Position numbers and translations under genes: made by a program. Below, piece after piece: positions 1 through 6,466 of a stretch of 20,080 nt of DNA (its first letter is position 1; each line of letters begins with the position of its first letter). Under the pieces are notes generated by a model, which was not told where the DNA came from, searched no databases, and saw nothing but the letters and a program-made list of their open reading frames with translations. The DNA is taken from NCBI GenBank assembly GCA_020350865.1, contig CP070726.1, positions 2,037,654 through 2,057,733 of the forward strand, given 5' to 3'. Origin of the DNA: Thermoplasmata archaeon (lineage in GTDB: Archaea; Thermoplasmatota; Thermoplasmata; GCA-020350865).

Positions 1-63
1 AAACCCCCTCCACCGCCCCCCCAGAAAAGGAAACCGCCACGTCCTCCAAAATATAAAAAATAA
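1..63 (+). CDS. Possible C-terminal tail of an upstream gene (partial)
   Basis: The first 60 bases are open in frame 1 and end at TAA 61-63, giving a Pro/Lys/Arg-rich tail (KPPPPPPQKRKPPRPPKYKK) of the kind seen at cytoplasmic ends of membrane proteins. Frame 3 is also open, to a TAA at 54-56, and reads a Pro/Thr/Ser/Ala tail whose codons end in C more often, as in this genome. The correct frame cannot be decided here. A minus-strand origin is not excluded. No function is proposed. Confidence 0.3.
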   Translation, partial: KPPPPPPQKRKPPRPPKYKK

Positions 64-122
64 TATAATGATTTATGATAGCTTCCCATATGTACAAATG
101 CTAATTATTCCCACTCAAAACA

Positions 123-132
123 TTTAATATTC
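123..132 (+). promoter_or_regulatory. TATA-like box for the acyl-CoA operon
   Basis: TTTAATATTC lies in an AT-rich stretch and would place the transcript start near 150-158, giving a leader of roughly 20 bases that carries the ribosome binding site GGGGGAGATG (166-175). An alternative AT-rich stretch is at 50-70. Assigned by position and composition only. Confidence 0.35.
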
Positions 133-176
133 TTAATGCTATTCTTGTCTCGTTCTGACAATATAGGGGGAGATGT

Positions 177-950
177 ATGGCAGATGAATTTAAGACCATC
201 AGATTCGAAAAGGATGAACACGTGGCCACCATCACCTTGAACAGGCCGCCCTTGAACGTGCTGAACATCGAGATGATGAGGGAGTTAAACACTGTTCTGG
301 AAGGGCTCAAGGAGGACCACAAGCTCAAGGTCGTGATATTCAGGGCGGAGGGCAAGGCCTTCTCCGCAGGAGTGGATGTGAGCGACCACACCGAGGAGAA
401 AGTGGAAGAGATGATCCACATCTTTCACCAGATATTCTTCAACATGACCCATATCAAGGCGCCCTTCGTTGCCCTGGTGGAGGGTGCCGCCCTGGGCGGT
501 GGATGCGAGCTTGCCACCTTCTGCGACATCGTGCTCGCCTCCGAGAAGTCCAAGTTCGGGCAGCCTGAAATCAAGGTGGGCGTGTTCCCGCCCATCGCTA
601 CCGTGATGTTCCCGAGGTTCGTGGGGCAGAAGAAGGCCCTGGAGCTGCTTTTGACAGGCGATACGGTGTCCGCCCAGGAGGCCAGGGAAATGGGACTGAT
701 AAACGCTGTTTTCCCTGTTGAGACCTTTCAGGACGGGGCAGACAAATTCATCGAGAAGCTGTCCGGCCTCAGCTCGGTTGTATTACAGCTCACCAAACAG
801 GGCTTCTACGAATCCTTTGGCGAGGAATACCACCAGGGCGTTGCAACTGTTGAGAACATCTACTTGAATTCACTGATGAAGACACATGATGCCAATGAGG
901 GCCTGAAGGCCTTCTTGGAGAAGAGAAATCCCGAGTGGAAGAACGAGTGA
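177..950 (+). CDS. Enoyl-CoA hydratase/isomerase (crotonase family)
   Basis: This 257-residue protein has normal crotonase length. It should hydrate a 2-enoyl-CoA to the 3-hydroxyacyl-CoA in the cytoplasm. Visible landmarks are the N-terminal ITLNRPPLNVLN strand, the oxyanion-hole segments FSAGVD (62-67) and ALGGG (105-109), and both hydratase glutamates, E111 in GGGCELA and E131 in FGQPEIKVG. After the second Glu the sequence is VFPPIA rather than the IPGAGG common in classical hydratases. From memory, VFPP-type sequences also occur in cyclohexadienecarbonyl-CoA hydratases, so a cyclic or aromatic-derived substrate is possible but unproven. The start ATG is preceded by GGGGGAGATG. It is first of four genes, 10 bases before the dehydrogenase, which supports a beta-oxidation-like role. 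Confidence 0.9.
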   Translation: MADEFKTIRFEKDEHVATITLNRPPLNVLNIEMMRELNTVLEGLKEDHKLKVVIFRAEGKAFSAGVDVSDHTEEKVEEMIHIFHQIFFNMTHIKAPFVALVEGAALGGGCELATFCDIVLASEKSKFGQPEIKVGVFPPIATVMFPRFVGQKKALELLLTGDTVSAQEAREMGLINAVFPVETFQDGADKFIEKLSGLSSVVLQLTKQGFYESFGEEYHQGVATVENIYLNSLMKTHDANEGLKAFLEKRNPEWKNE

Positions 951-960
951 GGGATGGCTT

Positions 961-1704
961 ATGGAACTTGAAGGTAAGGCTGCTATTGTCACTGGGGGCA
1001 GTCTGGGCATAGGTGCCGCAATTGCACTGGCACTTGCCGAGGCGGGAGCCCATGTGGCCATCAACTACAGGAAGCATGATGAGGAGGCCAAGGAGATTGT
1101 CAAACGGATCAAAGGTATGGGCAGGAAGGGCCTTTTAGTGAAGGCCGATGTGGCCAGCACCCAGGATGCGGAGAATATGGTGGGAAATGTCATGGAGGAG
1201 TTCGGCAGGCTGGACATTCTCGTATGCAACGCGGGCATAAACAGGGACGCCGTGATATGGAAGATGACCGAGGAGCAGTGGGACACTGTGATGGATGTCA
1301 ATCTGAAGGGCTACTTCAACTACGCAAGGGCAGCGGCCCCCATATTCAAGAAACAGGGCCACGGCAAGATCGTGAACATCACCTCGATAAACGGACTCAG
1401 GGGCAAGTTCGGGCAGTCCAACTACTCGGCCAGCAAAGGCGGTATCATCGCCCTCACAAAGACCCTGGCCAAGGAGCTCGGAAAGTACAATGTGAACGCC
1501 AACACGGTTGCCCCGGGCATGATTGGAACGGAGATGATGCTGGCGCTTCCCGAGGAATGGAAGCAGAAGGCCGTAGACGAGACGGTGCTCGGGAGGATCG
1601 GCACACCCGAGGATGTGGCCAAGGTGGTTGTCTTTCTCTGCTCTGAAGGCGCCAGACATATCACGGGCGAGGTCATCAAGGTGGACGGAGGTCAGTACAT
1701 CTGA
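961..1704 (+). CDS. SDR-family 3-hydroxyacyl-CoA / 3-oxoacyl reductase (FabG-like)
   Basis: This is a 247-residue classical short-chain dehydrogenase. It has the nucleotide-binding TGGSLGIG motif (11-18), NAG (90-92), and the complete catalytic tetrad N114 (in DVNL), S142, Y155 and K159 (YSASK). The C-terminal GEVIKVDGGQ is typical of FabG/PhaB-like enzymes. The family interconverts 3-oxoacyl and 3-hydroxyacyl thioesters with NAD(P)H. Because it sits between a hydratase and a thiolase, the CoA-ester 3-hydroxyacyl dehydrogenase role is more likely than fatty-acid synthesis on ACP. Coenzyme preference cannot be told reliably. The stop-to-start gap is 10 bases and a GTGAGGG ribosome-binding-like sequence overlaps the end of the hydratase gene, so translation is probably coupled. 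Confidence 0.88.
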   Translation: MELEGKAAIVTGGSLGIGAAIALALAEAGAHVAINYRKHDEEAKEIVKRIKGMGRKGLLVKADVASTQDAENMVGNVMEEFGRLDILVCNAGINRDAVIWKMTEEQWDTVMDVNLKGYFNYARAAAPIFKKQGHGKIVNITSINGLRGKFGQSNYSASKGGIIALTKTLAKELGKYNVNANTVAPGMIGTEMMLALPEEWKQKAVDETVLGRIGTPEDVAKVVVFLCSEGARHITGEVIKVDGGQYI

Positions 1705-1725
1705 TTTTTCAGGGGGATTTTTTCT

Positions 1726-2874
1726 ATGAGAGTCGGAGTAGTGGGTATAGGACATGGGAAGTTCGGCAAGAGAAACGACGCAACAGTGCAGGAGCTGGCC
1801 TTCGAGCCCTTTGCAGAGGCCATGGAGGATGCGGGGATAACCCAAAAGGACATCGATGCCACCATTATCGGTTCCTCACCCGAGTACCACAAGCAGCGCT
1901 CCCTGCCCGGTGTGGTCACCGAGTACATTGGTATGAACCCGAAACCTGCTTTCCTTACCGAGGCGGCATGCGCCTCGGGTTCTGCTGCACTGTACAGTGC
2001 TTACGGTTTCATCAAGGCTGGCATGTTCGATGTGGTTGCGGTCATTGGCGTACAGAAGATGATGGAGCTGACCACTCCGGAGATCCTGGCCCTCATGGGC
2101 AGGGTGGGGGATGTGCAGTGGGAGTCCAACTTCGGCACCACCTTCCCCGGTTACTATGCTCTTTACGCCAGAAGGCACATGCACGATTACGGGACCACTG
2201 AAGAGCAGATGGCGCAGGTAGCCCTGAAGAACCACCACTACGGCACCATGAATCCCAAGGCCAGGTTCCAAAAGGAGATCACCATGGAGAAGATCATGTC
2301 CTCTTCCATGGTGGCCTCACCTCTGAAGGTGTTTGACTGCTGTGCCAATGCGGACGGCGCTGCCTGTGTGATCGTGGCAAATGATGATGTGGCAAAAAAG
2401 ATGAGCGATACGCCCGTGTGGCTTGAGGGTGTGGGCAGTGCCACGGCCCCGTTTTCTGTGTTGAACCGCCCTTCCATTTCCACCATCCCAAGCGCTGTGG
2501 AAGCCGCAAGGCAGGCGTACAAGCAGGCGGGTATGGTGCCAAGGCTGGTTCACGTGGCTTCGGTACACGATTGCTTCACGATTGCAGAGATCATGGCCTA
2601 CGAGGATTTGGGATTCTGCGAGAAGGGAGAGGGTGGAATGCTCATAGAGGAGAAGCAGACCTACATCGACGGGAAGATACCTGTGAACGTGGACGGTGGG
2701 TTGAAGGCAAAGGGCCATCCGGTGGGCGCAACAGGCATCTCAATGGCTGTGGAAGCGGTAAAACAGCTGCGGGGCGAGGCAAAGGAGAGGCAGGTGGACG
2801 GAGCGGAAACCGCCCTCACCCATAATGTGGGGGGCATTGGCCAGTACTGCTTCGTGAACATCTACAAGAGGTGA
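1726..2874 (+). CDS. Thiolase, archaeal/SCP2-type acetyl-CoA acyltransferase
   Basis: This 382-residue thiolase-fold protein has the nucleophilic Cys C82 in EAACASGSA, a His in VHDCF (H281, C283), GLKAKGHPVGATG with H331, and a C-terminal HNVGG in place of the CxG motif of bacterial thiolases. This pattern is that of SCP2/archaeal thiolases, which work with a DUF35 subunit. It would catalyse thiolysis of a 3-oxoacyl-CoA or the reverse condensation. In many archaea the same pair lies next to HMG-CoA synthase and feeds mevalonate synthesis. No such synthase is present here; a hydratase and a dehydrogenase are the neighbours, so a degradative or chain-modifying pathway is favoured. AGGGGGA lies 8-9 bases before the ATG. 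Its last codons (AAG AGG TGA) form the ribosome binding site of the next gene. Confidence 0.9.
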   Translation: MRVGVVGIGHGKFGKRNDATVQELAFEPFAEAMEDAGITQKDIDATIIGSSPEYHKQRSLPGVVTEYIGMNPKPAFLTEAACASGSAALYSAYGFIKAGMFDVVAVIGVQKMMELTTPEILALMGRVGDVQWESNFGTTFPGYYALYARRHMHDYGTTEEQMAQVALKNHHYGTMNPKARFQKEITMEKIMSSSMVASPLKVFDCCANADGAACVIVANDDVAKKMSDTPVWLEGVGSATAPFSVLNRPSISTIPSAVEAARQAYKQAGMVPRLVHVASVHDCFTIAEIMAYEDLGFCEKGEGGMLIEEKQTYIDGKIPVNVDGGLKAKGHPVGATGISMAVEAVKQLRGEAKERQVDGAETALTHNVGGIGQYCFVNIYKR

Positions 2875-2876
2875 TG
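2868..2876 (+). promoter_or_regulatory. Ribosome binding site of the DUF35 gene, inside the thiolase stop
   Basis: GAGGTGATG matches the archaeal anti-Shine-Dalgarno sequence and overlaps the last thiolase codons and stop. Placed 4-5 bases before ATG 2881, it indicates coupled translation of the two partner subunits. Confidence 0.7.
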
Positions 2877-2880
2877 AGCA

Positions 2881-3294
2881 ATGGGATTCGAGAGGTTCGG
2901 CAAGGTTTCTTTTGCACCCTTTACCAAGGTATCGAAATTCGTGGATTTTCTGGATGAGGGCAAGATCAAGGGAACGGTGTGCAGGGCATGCAACACGTTT
3001 CATTTCCCGCCCAGAGGGGACTGCGTGCAGTGCCTCTCCTCGGAGATAGACTGGAAGGAGATCTCGGGCAAGGCAAAGCTCGTCACCTACACCACGATTC
3101 ACGCTGCACCCATTGGCTTTGAGGATGACAAGCCGTACACGATAGGGGTTGTTGACCTGGAGGAAGGGGGGAGGGCTTTGGGATGGATAGAGGGACTGGA
3201 GGAAAAGGACCTGAGCATCGGAATGGCCCTGAAGGTGGAGATAAAGAACCTAGAAGAGGACAAGCTAACCTTGGTTTTAAAGGCTGGGGAGTAA
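2881..3294 (+). CDS. DUF35 zinc-ribbon/OB-fold protein, thiolase partner
   Basis: This 137-residue protein begins with a short N-terminal segment, then a rubredoxin-like zinc ribbon with C34, C37, C48 and C51 (CRAC and CVQC), then an all-beta OB-fold region (about 60-137). Proteins of this family bind thiolases. In methanogen thiolase/HMG-CoA synthase complexes the OB-fold shapes a shared CoA-binding site, and in benzylsuccinate degradation the BbsA subunit is needed by the BbsB thiolase. The gene lies 6 bases after the thiolase with an overlapping ribosome binding site, so a stable complex is expected. It converges on the 1008-residue surface protein gene with only 20 bases between stop codons and no obvious terminator. 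Confidence 0.88.
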   Translation: MGFERFGKVSFAPFTKVSKFVDFLDEGKIKGTVCRACNTFHFPPRGDCVQCLSSEIDWKEISGKAKLVTYTTIHAAPIGFEDDKPYTIGVVDLEEGGRALGWIEGLEEKDLSIGMALKVEIKNLEEDKLTLVLKAGE

Positions 3295-3314
3295 TACAGT
3301 CGGTGATACGGCGA

Positions 3315-6300
3315 TCATTCCTCCACTTTGTCTTCGATATCTGAATTCGGTTTCTGAGGTTTGGAACTTTCATTGTCATCATTTGATTCTTCATCTGTTT
3401 GCTCACCTTGAGAGCCTTCTTCGGGAATATCTTTGGGTTTCCGGCCCCTTTGCCTAAGAATAAAAAACAGCATGACAAGGACTACCGCTCCCAGCAGTAC
3501 AGGGAGCAGCCAGATCATATCAAAACCCGCAGGTTCGGTCTTCTTCCAGCGGGTGGGATCAAGTGGATAGTCGTCCTCATCGTCCAGGTGACCGTCTTCG
3601 TCGTCATCCAAATCGGCGTTATCACCTATGCCATCCCCGTCCGTGTCCCATGATTCATGAGGATCGCTGGGAAAAGCATCCTGGATATCTGCCACTCCAT
3701 CACCATCATCGTCGATGTCATCGGTGTCTGGGATGCCGTCTCCGTCGATATCGGATTCAACAATTATGGCGAGGTATGTTGTGTTCCAGTTACCGGCCCA
3801 GTCCGTTGCATTCAGCGTGACATTGAACATTCCTGTGGCAGTGAACCGATGCTCGGTTATGATTTCCCCGGTGACATCGTATATGCCGTCTTCATCAAAA
3901 TCCCACTGCAGTATCAGGTCCGTTCCCGCCAACGAATCATGGGAGCCGGTGGCATTGAATAAAACCGTGGCGTTTACGGGGAGGAGCGTTCGGTTGGCAG
4001 TGAAACTTGGGACAGGTGGCGTCTTATCCAATTTTATGTCTGTCACCGTCTTGTGGACCTCTCTGTTTCCGGCATTATCAACACTCCAGTACTCCACCGA
4101 ATTGCCGTAACCTTCATTGGTAATCACCGGGTTTCCTGAATATTTGAGGCTTCTTGTGACCCCTTTATTCACCCTGTAGTAGGTGTTGTTTACACCGCTC
4201 AAGGCATCGTCTGCCTCCAGGTTCACCACGATATCGCTGCGGTACCAGTCAGGGAGGATGTTATCCTGGGTTGTGGGGGGCGTGATATCGAGTTTTATTT
4301 CCTCGCGCCTATTGTGGGGCTCCTCGTTTCCTGCATTATCCACACTCCAGTATTCCAAGGTGTTGTTAATGCTCTCAGTGGAAACCACGGGATTGCCGGA
4401 CACTTTGACACTCTCGACAGAACCGCCATTAATCCGGTAGAAGGTGTCGTTAACACCACTGTGCTCATCGCTTGCACCCAGGTTGATAAAAATGGTTGAA
4501 TTGTACCAATACGATGTCAGGTTGTCTTGGGTTGCGGGCGGCGAGAGGTCCAGTTTGATATCCGTAACTAAATGGTGCAGTTCTTCATTCCCCACGACAT
4601 CCCAGCTCCAGTATTCCAATTTATTCAAACCGCTTACGTTGATATGCGGCATGCCGTCGATACTCACGCTCTTTATCTCCCCATCGTTCAGTTTGTAGTA
4701 GGTGTTGTTTACGGATGTGAGATTATCATGAGCGGTCAGGTTGACTGTAAAAGCAGAGGTGTGCCATTCCCCGTCATAATCGTCATGTGTATCAGGGGGA
4801 TCGCTATCGTATAAGGTCAAGGTGAACACCTCATAGGCGGTCACATCCGGCTCGGGCTGTACAAAGGCCTTGGAGAGGCCCTTTGAAACGGTGATGTTGT
4901 GGGGGTTGAATTGCTGGACTTTGGTGAGATTGAAGCGTTTCTCCATCACCTCTACGGATTTCATATATGTTTTGTCGGTTTCCATTGTGTGTTCAAGAGC
5001 ACCCGTGCTGTTGTAGATGCTCACCGAGAATCCGTCAACAGGCTGCCCGAACTGGTCCTCGACATAGATATCCACATACCAGCTGACAGTGATATTTACC
5101 TCATCATCCATCTCAATTCTCGATTCGTTGAATGTGCTGTTAATGAAATGAAGATCATGTGCTCGCTCAAAACTGGCATCGTACGTGCAGTTGAGAAAAG
5201 TTGAATTCAGGATGTAAGCCTCACCCGGATTGTATCCCCGAAGAGCCCTGGTGCAGTTTTCGAAAGTAACATTTACCAATGTACCAAAGAACGACTTTAC
5301 GCCATACGTTGAGTTCATGATAGACGTATTCATGATGAACACATCAGCCTGGCCCAGGTCAACGGCAGGCCCGGTATTTTTTATTGTGGAGTTCAGTATC
5401 CAGAGGGATCTGTAGCCCTTCGTATGGTAGTAGGTATAGATACCGGAAGAAGAGATGTTGTCGAAAGAACAGTTTTCAACTGTCCCCTTTGAGGACCAGA
5501 GTCTCAAACCCCACGTGCTATTCTCGAGGGTAACATTTCGAATCAGAAATTCCTGACAAAAATACATATGCAAACCATCTCCGTTCCGAAAGTTTGAATT
5601 CGATATTGTCACATCTTCCGAATCAAAGATGTACAGCCTCTGATATTCCAGACCGGACAGAACCTGACCGTCAATATTCTTGAGATATCGGACCGGCTCG
5701 CCATTTATGATATTTGATGTATCTATATCATGGTTGTAATGATTTTTAATAAAACCACCAACAGACAGACCTCGTACCGCTTCACTGAGGTTACAATCTC
5801 TTAGCATTGCATACTGTGAATCAGAAAGACTTATGCCATAGGAAACATTCAATGTGCTTAAATTATGAATTACGGTATTATAAGATTCTACAGAGGTAAC
5901 TCCACCGTAAAAGTCCTCGATTGAAATGGAATTAATATAAACATTTTCTGAGCTGTTTAAATAAAACGCCCTCCTTGAGTCGCTGTAGCTCGTGTTCCAC
6001 TTGATACTCAGGTTTTCGATCACAGAATTATCGGCATTGTTGAACCTGAAAAGGTCGCTGTGGCATTCGATGTCGATTCCGGTTGCGGTCTGGCCCCTAA
6101 GTGTCAGGGTCATGTTTATCTGTGTAAATTCCTCATAATAATAACCGGGATAGATGATAATAATGTCACCGGAGGTAGCGTTCTCCACTGCAGTCCGAAT
6201 CGAGGTGTAATCGGCCCCCCCGTCGTCATCCACATAAATCGTTGTGGCACCCCTCACAGGCCCCGATATTTCAACTGTGATAACGATGGCGCTGAGCACT

Positions 6301-6341
6301 GCAACGGAACACATCCAGAGTGCAGCTACCTTGCTCTTCAT
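3315..6341 (-). CDS. Membrane-anchored surface protein: beta-helix, Ig-like repeats, PKD, calcium repeats
   Basis: This 1008-residue protein is probably exported and anchored outside the cell. In order it has a signal peptide (about 1-32), a right-handed parallel beta-helix (about 35-420) opening with IYVDDDGGADYTSIRTAVENA, a linker beta domain, three Ig-like repeats (513-598, 599-685, 686-772) ending in YWSxDxxGN...IKLD, and a PKD-like domain (about 773-865, QWDFDEDG). An Asp-rich thrombospondin-type-3-like calcium region (about 866-935), one membrane helix (about 943-963) and an acidic tail (964-1008) follow. Many Asn-X-Ser/Thr sequons suggest glycosylation. Beta-helices of this class often bind or process glycans, but no catalytic residues can be assigned, so adhesin or cell-wall protein is the cautious call. 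A TATA-like element about 27 bases before the ATG suggests a nearly leaderless transcript. Confidence 0.85.
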   Translation of the reverse strand: MKSKVAALWMCSVAVLSAIVITVEISGPVRGATTIYVDDDGGADYTSIRTAVENATSGDIIIIYPGYYYEEFTQINMTLTLRGQTATGIDIECHSDLFRFNNADNSVIENLSIKWNTSYSDSRRAFYLNSSENVYINSISIEDFYGGVTSVESYNTVIHNLSTLNVSYGISLSDSQYAMLRDCNLSEAVRGLSVGGFIKNHYNHDIDTSNIINGEPVRYLKNIDGQVLSGLEYQRLYIFDSEDVTISNSNFRNGDGLHMYFCQEFLIRNVTLENSTWGLRLWSSKGTVENCSFDNISSSGIYTYYHTKGYRSLWILNSTIKNTGPAVDLGQADVFIMNTSIMNSTYGVKSFFGTLVNVTFENCTRALRGYNPGEAYILNSTFLNCTYDASFERAHDLHFINSTFNESRIEMDDEVNITVSWYVDIYVEDQFGQPVDGFSVSIYNSTGALEHTMETDKTYMKSVEVMEKRFNLTKVQQFNPHNITVSKGLSKAFVQPEPDVTAYEVFTLTLYDSDPPDTHDDYDGEWHTSAFTVNLTAHDNLTSVNNTYYKLNDGEIKSVSIDGMPHINVSGLNKLEYWSWDVVGNEELHHLVTDIKLDLSPPATQDNLTSYWYNSTIFINLGASDEHSGVNDTFYRINGGSVESVKVSGNPVVSTESINNTLEYWSVDNAGNEEPHNRREEIKLDITPPTTQDNILPDWYRSDIVVNLEADDALSGVNNTYYRVNKGVTRSLKYSGNPVITNEGYGNSVEYWSVDNAGNREVHKTVTDIKLDKTPPVPSFTANRTLLPVNATVLFNATGSHDSLAGTDLILQWDFDEDGIYDVTGEIITEHRFTATGMFNVTLNATDWAGNWNTTYLAIIVESDIDGDGIPDTDDIDDDGDGVADIQDAFPSDPHESWDTDGDGIGDNADLDDDEDGHLDDEDDYPLDPTRWKKTEPAGFDMIWLLPVLLGAVVLVMLFFILRQRGRKPKDIPEEGSQGEQTDEESNDDNESSKPQKPNSDIEDKVEE
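4026..4805 (-). repeat. Three tandem Ig-like repeats (86, 87, 87 residues)
   Basis: Units are 4548-4805, 4287-4547 and 4026-4286. Each starts after a conserved Asp with xxPPxT and contains SGVNxTYYRxN-like and SGNPV-like strands (weaker in the first copy). Each ends YWSxDxxGNxExH...IKLD. The first copy is the most divergent (SWDVVGN instead of SVDNAGN). They resemble OmpL47/Big-type beta-sandwich domains found in bacterial and archaeal surface proteins. Confidence 0.8.
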
Positions 6342-6362
6342 CGGTTGGTAAATCGGGCAAGC

Positions 6363-6375
6363 CAGATAAATATGT
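6363..6375 (-). promoter_or_regulatory. TATA-like box for the 1008-residue surface protein
   Basis: On the minus strand this reads ACATATTTATCTG, centred about 27 bases before the ATG at 6341. That spacing puts the expected transcript start at or next to the start codon. No Shine-Dalgarno sequence is visible before the ATG, which agrees with leaderless translation. Confidence 0.45.
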
Positions 6376-6466
6376 TTCTAAGAAGATAACATTTAAATTC
6401 GGGTCCACACCTGGGTCAGGGGATTTTCACCGTCAGAATTCGAAGCTGAGCCTGGGATTCCTTGAA

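Noticed and set aside
1135..1845. Long minus-strand open frame (236 codons) opposite the dehydrogenase and thiolase genes
   Set aside because: It is antisense to two genes with intact catalytic motifs, shows no family features, and arises from the GC-rich codon pattern of the plus-strand genes.
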